NCBI GenBank assembly: GCA_019634415.1
Contig: JAHQVJ010000113.1
Coordinates: 1-38,861 of the forward strand
Direction of reading: 5' to 3'
DNA from: Myxococcales bacterium
Lineage (GTDB): Bacteria; Myxococcota_A; UBA796; GCA-2862545
DNA: 38,861 nt
Both the position numbers and the translations under genes were made by a program. The notes below the pieces were generated by a model. It worked only from the letters and a program-made list of their open reading frames with translations. It was not told the origin of the DNA and did not search any database. Shown piece after piece: positions 1 to 7,115 of the stretch; position 1 is the stretch's first letter, and each line of letters begins with the position of its first letter.

Positions 1-656
1 ACCAGGACGGCCTCGACAGCTATCAGTTCGACTCGAGCATCGGCCCCGACAACCGCCAGCTCGGCTTCGGGCTGTCGGGCACGGGAGCCGGTGACTGGAA
101 GGCCTCGGCCTCGGGCAGCTACTCCACCGAAGACGTGAAGACCGAGCTCGAGGGCTGGCTGCGCAGCGACGGCGGCGTGGGCGGCTCCGCCAAGATCGAC
201 TGGACCTCCGGTGAGTGGTCGGCGGGGGGCGAGACCTCCTTCGAGATCGGCAACGACCGCGTGCTCGACGTGGGCCTGTACGCCGGCTTCCGCAGCCGCG
301 ACGAGTTCCGCACCTGGATGGGCCGCTACGCCTATGCCTCGGAGCACGACCGCCACACGTTCTCGCTGCTGGCCGAGGAGAAGCTCGGCAACATCTACAC
401 GCGGCTCGAGCACTCCACGGTGATGGGCGCCACGGGCGAGCAGTACAACACCAGCCTGCACGGCGCCTACTTCCTCGACAACTCGCAGAAGACCGCGATC
501 ATCGGCGGGCTGCGCCACCGGCGCGACTTCGACGGTAGCCACAACTACACGCCGGAGGTGGGCATGCAGCTCGATCGCAACGCGCTGACGCTGGGCTACG
601 ACATCGAGCAGGAAGCGGTCATGCTCAACTTCGTGATGCCCTTCGGGCGGAAGTAG
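1..656 (+). CDS. Probable outer-membrane beta-barrel protein, C-terminal part (5' end outside window)
   Basis: The frame is open from base 3 to the TAG at 654-656, giving about 217 visible residues with no start in sight, so the gene begins left of the window. The visible part alternates polar and hydrophobic/aromatic residues in short strands separated by Gly/Asp/Asn-rich turns, and it ends in a strand followed by FGRK. That pattern is typical of outer-membrane beta-barrels. There is no Cys, no helical membrane segment and no recognisable enzyme motif. The next gene starts 5 bases after the stop, so the two are probably co-transcribed. It could be a porin, a TonB-dependent receptor tail or an autotransporter-like barrel; I cannot name the family. 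Confidence 0.6.
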   Translation, partial: QDGLDSYQFDSSIGPDNRQLGFGLSGTGAGDWKASASGSYSTEDVKTELEGWLRSDGGVGGSAKIDWTSGEWSAGGETSFEIGNDRVLDVGLYAGFRSRDEFRTWMGRYAYASEHDRHTFSLLAEEKLGNIYTRLEHSTVMGATGEQYNTSLHGAYFLDNSQKTAIIGGLRHRRDFDGSHNYTPEVGMQLDRNALTLGYDIEQEAVMLNFVMPFGRK

Positions 657-660
657 GGCC

Positions 661-2328
661 GTGGGTGTGCTGGCCACACTGCTGGCCTGCGGCGCTCCCG
701 ACGCCCCCGTGAACGCGCCACGACAAGTCACCGAGCCCCGCGCCGACCTGTTCGCGCGGGAGGTGTCGGAGGTCGTGGACGGGATCCACGTCGCCATCGG
801 CTACGGCCTCGCCAACAGCATCCTGATCGAGGGCGACGGCGGCGTGATCGTGGTCGACACCATGGAGTCGGGGGCCGCGGCCACCGAGGTGCTGGCGGCC
901 TTTCGCGCGATCACCGACGATCCGGTGGTGGCGGTGGTGCTCACCCACAACCACGCCGATCACGTCTTCGGAAGTGCGGTGTTCGCCGCCGATCCGAGCG
1001 TGCCCATCTACGCGCACGCCAGCACGGCCGAGCAGATCCACCGGGTGGTGTCGGTGGTGAGCGACACCCTGCAGGTGCGCAGCCTGCGCATGTTCGGCGA
1101 TCCGTTGCCCCACACCGACAACTCCGGGATCGGGCCCGAGCTCCGGTTCGATCCCGCCGACATCGCCCTGCGCATGCCCACCCACACCGTGCAGGACCGC
1201 CTCGAGCTCGAGATCGCCGGGGTGCAGCTGCAGCTGGTGCACGCCCCGGGCGAGACCGACGATCAGCTGTTCGTGTACCTGCCCGAGCGCGGTGTGCTGC
1301 TACCGGGCGACAACATCTACCAGGCCTTCCCGAACACCTACACCATCCGCGGCACACCCCACCGCGACGTGAACGCCTGGGTGAGCAGCCTCGACGCCAT
1401 GCGCGATCTGGCGCCCACGGTGCTGATCCCGAGCCACACGCGACCGGTGCTGGGCGCCGACGCCGTGCAGGACGTGCTCACCGCCTACCGCGACGGCATC
1501 CAGTACGTGCACGACCAGACGGTGCGTGGCATGAACCGCGGCCGCACGCCCGACGAGCTGGCCCACGAGGTGCGGCTGCCGCCGCACCTCGCCGCCCATC
1601 CGTGGCTGCAAGAGCACTACGGCCGTGTGCCCTGGTCGGTGCGCGGCGTGTACCACGGCTACATGGGCTGGTTCGACGCCGATGCTGCCCACCTGGAGCC
1701 GCTGCCCCCCGACGAGCGAGCGCGCCGCTACGCGCGGGCGTTCACCGAGGAGACCTCGCTACAGGAGCAGGCCCGCGCAGCGCTCGACGCCTCCGATCCC
1801 GCCTGGGCCGCAGAGCTGGCCACGCTGTGGGTGCGCGCCGCCCCCGACAACGCCGACGCGAAGCAGCTGCTGGCGGAGTCCCTCGACGCCCTCGCCGAGG
1901 GGCAGATCAACCGAAACGCCGTGAACTGGTACCGCACCGCCGCCGGTGAGCTGCGCGGCGACTGGGTGATCACGCCCTACGATCCGGCCCGGACCTCGGC
2001 GTCGATGCTGCAGGCCCTGCCGCTGTCGTCGTTCATGCGCGCCATGCCCACCCGCCTCGATCCCGTGGCCACCGCCGACGTCGACGAGGTGGTGGCCTTC
2101 GAGTTCACCGACGTGGGCCAGACCTGGGTGCTCCACGTGCGACGCGGCGTGGCCGAGCTGCGTCAGCGGGACGCCACGGGGATCGACGTGCGCCTCGTCA
2201 CCACCGCGCAGACCTGGAAGGAGGTGGCCTCCACTGCCCGCAACCCGGCGGGCGCCGTGGCCTCGGGCGACATCGTGGTGGAGGGGGGTTTGCTCACGGT
2301 CGCGCGCGTGCTTTCCTGGTTCCGCTGA
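661..2328 (+). CDS. Alkylsulfatase-type metallo-beta-lactamase (SdsA1-like), predicted lipoprotein
   Basis: A 555-residue protein from a GTG start; an in-frame TGA at 634-636 allows no earlier start of note. The N-terminus is a very short hydrophobic segment ending LLAC with Cys at residue 10, which reads as a minimal lipoprotein signal. The zinc motif THNHADH lies at residues 95-101 and a LPGDNIYQAFPN block follows near residue 215. The middle carries the helical dimerisation region typical of linear alkylsulfatases (GRVPWSVRGVYHGYMGWF), and the last 130 residues resemble an SCP2-type sterol-carrier domain. The family cleaves primary alkyl sulfates such as SDS to alcohol and sulfate, normally in the periplasm. 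Length and domain order fit the family well; the exact substrate is inferred. Confidence 0.9.
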   Translation: MGVLATLLACGAPDAPVNAPRQVTEPRADLFAREVSEVVDGIHVAIGYGLANSILIEGDGGVIVVDTMESGAAATEVLAAFRAITDDPVVAVVLTHNHADHVFGSAVFAADPSVPIYAHASTAEQIHRVVSVVSDTLQVRSLRMFGDPLPHTDNSGIGPELRFDPADIALRMPTHTVQDRLELEIAGVQLQLVHAPGETDDQLFVYLPERGVLLPGDNIYQAFPNTYTIRGTPHRDVNAWVSSLDAMRDLAPTVLIPSHTRPVLGADAVQDVLTAYRDGIQYVHDQTVRGMNRGRTPDELAHEVRLPPHLAAHPWLQEHYGRVPWSVRGVYHGYMGWFDADAAHLEPLPPDERARRYARAFTEETSLQEQARAALDASDPAWAAELATLWVRAAPDNADAKQLLAESLDALAEGQINRNAVNWYRTAAGELRGDWVITPYDPARTSASMLQALPLSSFMRAMPTRLDPVATADVDEVVAFEFTDVGQTWVLHVRRGVAELRQRDATGIDVRLVTTAQTWKEVASTARNPAGAVASGDIVVEGGLLTVARVLSWFR

Positions 2329-2339
2329 AGGAGACCCCC

Positions 2340-2525
2340 ATGGCCCGTTGGATCCTCGCCGCCCTGACTGTGTGCACGACCGCCTGCGAAGGCGACGAAG
2401 AGCCCTGTGACTTCGGCGACGAGGGCTGCCAGTGCACCGACGACGAGGGGCTCGAGTGCGACAACACCGCCGACGACGCACCGCTCGACTGCATCTGCTT
2501 CCTCGTGGACACGATCGTCAGCTGA
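2340..2525 (+). CDS. Small acidic cysteine-rich lipoprotein
   Basis: A 61-residue protein with an AGGAG-type ribosome site about 8 bases before the ATG and 11 bases after the alkylsulfatase stop, so it is likely in the same transcript. Residues 1-16 form a signal ending CTTAC, giving a lipidated Cys16. The mature chain is rich in Asp and Glu and has six further cysteines (23, 30, 32, 40, 51, 53), enough for three disulfides. No known family is recognised. Acidity plus paired cysteines suggests a secreted, disulfide-stabilised or metal-binding peptide, but that is inference. Its last 8 bases overlap the end of the convergent yigZ gene. Confidence 0.65.
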   Translation: MARWILAALTVCTTACEGDEEPCDFGDEGCQCTDDEGLECDNTADDAPLDCICFLVDTIVS

Positions 2526-3114
2526 CGGTCACCGCGGCGCGCCCGGCGGTGGCGTCGGCCAGGGCAGCGACGATGTCGTTCACCTCGGGCTCGGGCACCT
2601 CGAGCTGCAGGGTCACGTCGGCTGCCCAGTCGGTGTGCGTCACCGTGAGGCCGCGGGCCGCCACCACCCGCTGCACGGCCCCGGTGTCGTCGTAGGTGTG
2701 CACGATCTGCAGGGCACGGACCGGCACCACCTCCACCACCGCCGCGCGATCCAGCGCCCGGCCCGCGCAGCCGCCGTAGGCGCGGATCAGCCCGCCCACG
2801 CCGAGCTTGGTGCCGCCGAACCAGCGCGCCACCACCGCCATCACGTCGAGCAGCCCGTGGCCGTCGATCTGAGCGAGGATGGGGCGACCAGCGCTCCCAC
2901 CGGGCTCGCCCGCGTCGGAGCTGCGGTGGGCGCCCCCGCGCAGCCGATAGGCCCATGCGAGGTGGCTGGCATCGGGCCAGCGCCGCTCGGCGTCGGCGAG
3001 CAGCGCCAGGGCCTCGGGCTCGCTGCCAGCGGGCCCCACCAGCGCCCCGAAGCGGGATCCCTTCACGGGATCGTCGGCGAAGTCACTCGGGGCCGACAGG
3101 GTGCGGTAGCTCAC
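2518..3114 (-). CDS. yigZ: IMPACT/YigZ family protein (UPF0029)
   Basis: A 198-residue protein with the YigZ/IMPACT signature: SRF near the N-terminus, an AYR block, GEPGGSAGRPIL, and WFGGTKLGVGGLIRAYGG around the middle, followed by a short C-terminal alpha/beta domain. Family members are linked to translation regulation in eukaryotes; the bacterial role is not settled. I place the start at GTG 3114 because it overlaps the upstream stop as GTGA and has a GGGAGC ribosome site 7 bases away. The open frame extends far upstream only because of GC-rich antisense bias. It is the last gene of a four-gene minus-strand run and is translationally coupled to the Cys-repeat protein. Confidence 0.9.
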   Translation of the reverse strand: MSYRTLSAPSDFADDPVKGSRFGALVGPAGSEPEALALLADAERRWPDASHLAWAYRLRGGAHRSSDAGEPGGSAGRPILAQIDGHGLLDVMAVVARWFGGTKLGVGGLIRAYGGCAGRALDRAAVVEVVPVRALQIVHTYDDTGAVQRVVAARGLTVTHTDWAADVTLQLEVPEPEVNDIVAALADATAGRAAVTVS

Positions 3115-5687
3115 GGCGCTGCTCCCGTGGGTGCTGCGTAGATCTCCAGCTCCCGGAAGGCCACGGGGCGCACGGGATCTTCCACGTCCACCCGCACACG
3201 CACGCCGAACACGGGAGTGGCTGGGATCGACAGGCGCGTGACAGGTCCCTCCACCGGCTCGACGCGCTTCGCCACCTGCCAGGTCTCGCCGTCGCGGGTG
3301 ATCACGAGAGACAGCGCATGGGCGGTGGAGCGCGTGGGCTCGTCCTCCGTGGTCGTCCAGGCCCACACCTCCGACACCGTCGTCGCCTGCCCGAAGTCCA
3401 CCCCCACCCAGGTGCCGTCCGGGGGCGTGCGGGCCACCGACCCCTGCAGCGCGTGCGACCGCAGGCCCGGCATCGCCAGCACCCCGTCGTTGATCAGGTG
3501 GCGCCCGGTCATGTCGCGCGAGGCGGTGGGCACCGCCCGTCGCGCGAGGTTGTCGCCGCGGGGCGTGGTACGCACGGGCTTCGTGGACAGCGCCGCGACA
3601 ACGGCGTCGGGCTCCACACCCTCCGCGAACGCCCACGCCAGCCACAGGGCCGAGTCACCGCCCTCCACCCAGCTCCGCGGCTCGAACACCCGCCCGTCGT
3701 CGAGGCGCTGCGCCGTCCGCCGAGACGGCCAGCGCCGGTCCGGGGCCCGTACGGCAAGCTGATCGTAGAGCAGCTCCACCAGCCGTACCCAGGGCGCCCG
3801 CCACCCGACGGGGGAGCCAGACACCGTGGCCCCTCCACAGTGCACCTCCGACAACGTGGAGCCTCGATCCGGATACCCATCGTCGCCCCCCGACTCCACC
3901 CAGAAGATCAAGCTGTGCGTGGTGTCACGGAAGGCCACGTCGTCGGGGAGCCCATCGGCTTGGAGCAACCACGTGGCCACCCTCTCCCCTTCGATCTCCT
4001 CGTCGACCACCAGACCCTGTGGTCGCTGATCCGACACCACGACCTCGTGCCGCAGGAGGATCCGGCTCCCGGTGTGCCGTCGCAGGAAGACCGCCGCTCT
4101 GTTGTGCGCCTCCTGCAGCCGATGGAGCTGCGCAGACGAGACCACGCCTCCATCCTCACGAGGTCCCACCACCGATCGCACCGTCCAGACCAGGGGCTCA
4201 CCCGTCCACATCGAGGGTGCCGAGACCTCGGGCCTCCGTTCGCCGGGATCCACCCACTTCAGGAAGTCGATCAGCACGAGCATGCGCAGGCTGCTCTTGA
4301 GTCTCTCGGTGGATCCGCCCTGTGCCAACCTCCGAACCACGCAAGAATCGACCTCGGGCTGTAGCGTGCTCCGAACCACCTCGGCTCGCTTCACCGCTCC
4401 CTTCCTCGTCAACACCACCGACAAGGCCAGCGGCTCGGGTCCGATCTCCCCGTGCTTCGTCAGGCAGCGATCGAGCTCCCATGTCAGCGCCCGGATCATG
4501 CGGTTGGCGATGGTGGCGTCCTCCGGATCTTCCGTGTTCACCTCCAGCACGTCGACGTAGGCCTCGTGGTCGAGTCGCCACTCCACCACGTCCCGCACCC
4601 AGCGACCGGGGCGTGTCCACACGAGCTCGCCCTCCTGCTCGGACACGCAGCGCGTGAACGCGTCGTCCACCAAGGGTCCAGGGACGGGAGCGGCCCCCTC
4701 GATCACGCCCTCGGGATTGGCCTGGAAGACCACCCGCAACACGCCCCGCGTGTCTCCTCGGAACACGCGCTCGCGGTAGCAGTCCATCACGTGGTCGGAC
4801 AACCCCCCGCGCACGGGGTCCACGAGCCATGCAGGCACGCCCCAGCGAAGGAACGTCCGCGGCGGCGTACCGGCAGCCAGCAGCACGGCCTCGTTGCAGC
4901 TCGACTGCGCGCCCGTCCCGCACGCGGCCTCGTGCGCCGCCACGGCTGGCGCCATCGGGGCTCCTCGAAACTCGGCGCGCCAGGTCTGCAGGTGAGCGCA
5001 TCCGACGGCGTCTCCCAGCTGACAGGCAGACTCGAGCACGTGCTCCTCGTGGTCCGATCCGTCGCCCGTGGCGCGGGCACGAGCGATACACGCGCTCGGA
5101 CGTCCCCTCCCGCAGGCTGCGTCGAGCAGCGCCAGGGTGTCCTCGGAGGCCGTGGCGGGCAGACTCGCCTTGGCCTCCATGGCCGCCACACTGCCCAAGC
5201 CCATCGTGTAGGTGAACAGAGCCTCACGGTCGGCAGACGAGGATCGTGGAGCGAGGGCGAGGCAGGCCGAAGGCTCCTGCGCCTCGCACAGGGCCGCCAA
5301 CCGCGCGAACGTGTCGGGTCCGTCTGGCTCGCTCAACACCCGCTCGGTGCACCCGCGAGCGGCCCCCAGCGCGCACGCCCTGTCGAATGCAGCCACGGCC
5401 TCGACGCCGTCGGAGGTCCATCCCACGATCAAGCACGCAACACCATCGCCTTCGTCGCAGAAGGCCATCGAGCGCCCCTTCGCCGCGTCCTCGTCGAAGG
5501 GACGCGCCCAGGCGGAGTCGCCGCAGGCTGCCTGCACTCCCTCCTCACAGAGCTGCGCGAAGGCACCTGGCACCTCGGCCGCGGCCATCCAGGTTCCATC
5601 CCGCCCCGAGGCCAACAGCAGGGTGTCGAGCCAGTCCGAATCCGGCTCCGCGACGGCCGACGACGTGGCCAAGAGCAGCGTGATCAT
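3111..5687 (-). CDS. Exported C-x7-C repeat (Sel1/Hcp-like) protein with AgmX-like and discoidin-like domains
   Basis: An 858-residue protein; the ATG at 5687 overlaps the upstream stop as ATGA and begins a signal peptide (MITLLLATSSAVAEP). Seven Cys pairs spaced exactly C-x7-C lie at 47/55, 77/85, 105/113, 134/142, 192/200, 222/230 and 256/264, the disulfide pattern of Helicobacter Hcp/Sel1 helical repeats. Two segments at about 300-360 and 395-455 resemble the C-terminal TonB/AgmX-type domain seen in myxobacterial proteins. Residues 705-852 look like a discoidin (F5/8 C) carbohydrate-binding sandwich. It is probably periplasmic or surface exposed. The function is unknown; repeats and a sugar-binding-like end suggest a scaffold. 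The frame upstream of 5687 is antisense to the vWA gene and is not part of the protein. Confidence 0.8.
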   Translation of the reverse strand: MITLLLATSSAVAEPDSDWLDTLLLASGRDGTWMAAAEVPGAFAQLCEEGVQAACGDSAWARPFDEDAAKGRSMAFCDEGDGVACLIVGWTSDGVEAVAAFDRACALGAARGCTERVLSEPDGPDTFARLAALCEAQEPSACLALAPRSSSADREALFTYTMGLGSVAAMEAKASLPATASEDTLALLDAACGRGRPSACIARARATGDGSDHEEHVLESACQLGDAVGCAHLQTWRAEFRGAPMAPAVAAHEAACGTGAQSSCNEAVLLAAGTPPRTFLRWGVPAWLVDPVRGGLSDHVMDCYRERVFRGDTRGVLRVVFQANPEGVIEGAAPVPGPLVDDAFTRCVSEQEGELVWTRPGRWVRDVVEWRLDHEAYVDVLEVNTEDPEDATIANRMIRALTWELDRCLTKHGEIGPEPLALSVVLTRKGAVKRAEVVRSTLQPEVDSCVVRRLAQGGSTERLKSSLRMLVLIDFLKWVDPGERRPEVSAPSMWTGEPLVWTVRSVVGPREDGGVVSSAQLHRLQEAHNRAAVFLRRHTGSRILLRHEVVVSDQRPQGLVVDEEIEGERVATWLLQADGLPDDVAFRDTTHSLIFWVESGGDDGYPDRGSTLSEVHCGGATVSGSPVGWRAPWVRLVELLYDQLAVRAPDRRWPSRRTAQRLDDGRVFEPRSWVEGGDSALWLAWAFAEGVEPDAVVAALSTKPVRTTPRGDNLARRAVPTASRDMTGRHLINDGVLAMPGLRSHALQGSVARTPPDGTWVGVDFGQATTVSEVWAWTTTEDEPTRSTAHALSLVITRDGETWQVAKRVEPVEGPVTRLSIPATPVFGVRVRVDVEDPVRPVAFRELEIYAAPTGAAP

Positions 5688-7084
5688 CGCCCAGTCCCAG
5701 GCTCGGCATACAAGAACGGCAACGTTCCTTGGACGGCACCATCGGGATGGGCCAACCGAAAGGCCCATGCCACCAGCTCGCGAGCAAAGGAAGACGACTC
5801 GGCCAGCCCATCGGCCGTCTGCCACGTCTCGCGCCAGTCCGCGCGTCCCGCGAAGCCGTCGCCCACCAGCGCCCCCACCGCCCGCTGTCGGACCCACCCC
5901 GGTGCGTCCTGGGCATCGAGGAGCACGAGAGGCATCGTGTCGCCCGCCTGCCACTCTCCCGGTGCGGGGGACGCCACCGACCAGCTCAGGGTACCCACCG
6001 AGCCCGACGTACCAGGCTGAAGCTGAAGCTCGTAGACGGCCTGCACGAAGGCCGACGCCGGCAGTGTGGCCGCGCCCAGTCCTCCCTCCCCACCCCCGTC
6101 GATGCGACGCATCGAGCGGACCCGCTGTGGGTTCGGCCGCACCTGCACCGCCAGATCTCGGGCCACCACGCCAGACGCCCGTAGCGCGTGAGACAGCTGC
6201 TCCACACCGTCGGTCACCGTGTCGGCCCGCATGTGGATCCCGCCCCCCAGCTCGGTGATCGCCTCTGCGGGATCGGTGGGCGCCCCCAGCGTGCCCAGGG
6301 AGAGCGTCCAGGTGGTGGCACCCTTCTCCCGCCACGACACCACCCGCTTCTGGACCAGCTGCAGATCGTCGTCGATCCGAGCGTGCTCGTCGGTGAGCAG
6401 GAGCACCCGTGTGTCAGCGCACGGATCGCCCCCCTCGATCGTCACCTCTTCGATGGCACCGAGACTCCGGGGCCCGACGGGAACGGGCTCGGCGTACTGG
6501 ATAGCCTGGAGGATTCGTGCCTGATGACGGATGGGCGTCGGGGGCAACAGCACCCTCCCGCGACCCCGATCCGAGGCCACCACGGCCACCACGGCCCGAT
6601 CCGGCAGACGCTGAGTCAGCTGTGACAGCACGGTCTTGGCGAGCTGCACTCGCGAGACAGGGCGGTACGACCCATCCGGCGCCTCGTCCTGCAAGGGTGG
6701 AATGCCACGGGTGAACACGCCGCTCATCGACGGAGAGGTATCGACGACGAAGGTGAGTCGCAGGGGTACTACTCCCGCATCGGGTGCCCGCGCCCCCACG
6801 ATCACCCACGCGCGAGATGGATCGAGCGGGTGGGCGAGTGCCGCCGTCCCGAAGCCGAACCTGTTGGTGTCCTCGACGACCGGCACATCAGCGGATCCGA
6901 GGGTGGCGAACAGGTCCTCCATCGACACCGAGGGAATGGGATCTCCCCCGGCCAGCGCGCGTCGGACCTCGGTGATCGACGCTGGAATCGCCGGTACCTC
7001 GAGGGCAGCCGCGCGGCGCTCCACCGAGACGCACACCTCCTCGGCGACAGGAGCGGCGAGGGCGAGCTGCATTGCAAACCACAT
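5684..7084 (-). CDS. Exported von Willebrand factor A domain protein (YfbK-like)
   Basis: A 466-residue protein. A short signal peptide (MWFAMQLALAAPVAEE) is followed by a vWA N-terminal region containing the EVRRALAGGDPIPSVSMEDLF block, as in YfbK-type proteins. The vWA domain then starts near residue 108 with the MIDAS motif D115-T-S117-P-S119. Such domains bind a divalent metal and mediate protein contacts. A C-terminal DUF3520-like part appears degenerate or shorter than in YfbK (about 570 residues). The start is ATG 7084 or the in-frame ATG 7072; a GAGGG ribosome site lies 1 and 13 bases away respectively, so neither is ideal. The stop overlaps the next gene's ATG. The gene follows the 924-residue fusion after 31 bases. 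Confidence 0.8.
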   Translation of the reverse strand: MWFAMQLALAAPVAEEVCVSVERRAAALEVPAIPASITEVRRALAGGDPIPSVSMEDLFATLGSADVPVVEDTNRFGFGTAALAHPLDPSRAWVIVGARAPDAGVVPLRLTFVVDTSPSMSGVFTRGIPPLQDEAPDGSYRPVSRVQLAKTVLSQLTQRLPDRAVVAVVASDRGRGRVLLPPTPIRHQARILQAIQYAEPVPVGPRSLGAIEEVTIEGGDPCADTRVLLLTDEHARIDDDLQLVQKRVVSWREKGATTWTLSLGTLGAPTDPAEAITELGGGIHMRADTVTDGVEQLSHALRASGVVARDLAVQVRPNPQRVRSMRRIDGGGEGGLGAATLPASAFVQAVYELQLQPGTSGSVGTLSWSVASPAPGEWQAGDTMPLVLLDAQDAPGWVRQRAVGALVGDGFAGRADWRETWQTADGLAESSSFARELVAWAFRLAHPDGAVQGTLPFLYAEPGTGR

Positions 7085-7115
7085 GCCCTCATGGTGCGCC
7101 GAGGGGCGCCGGTGT

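Noticed and set aside
5688..6335. Upstream extension of the Cys-repeat protein frame
   Set aside because: It overlaps the vWA gene entirely and has Arg/Gly-rich nonsense composition; the signal peptide at 5687 marks the real start.
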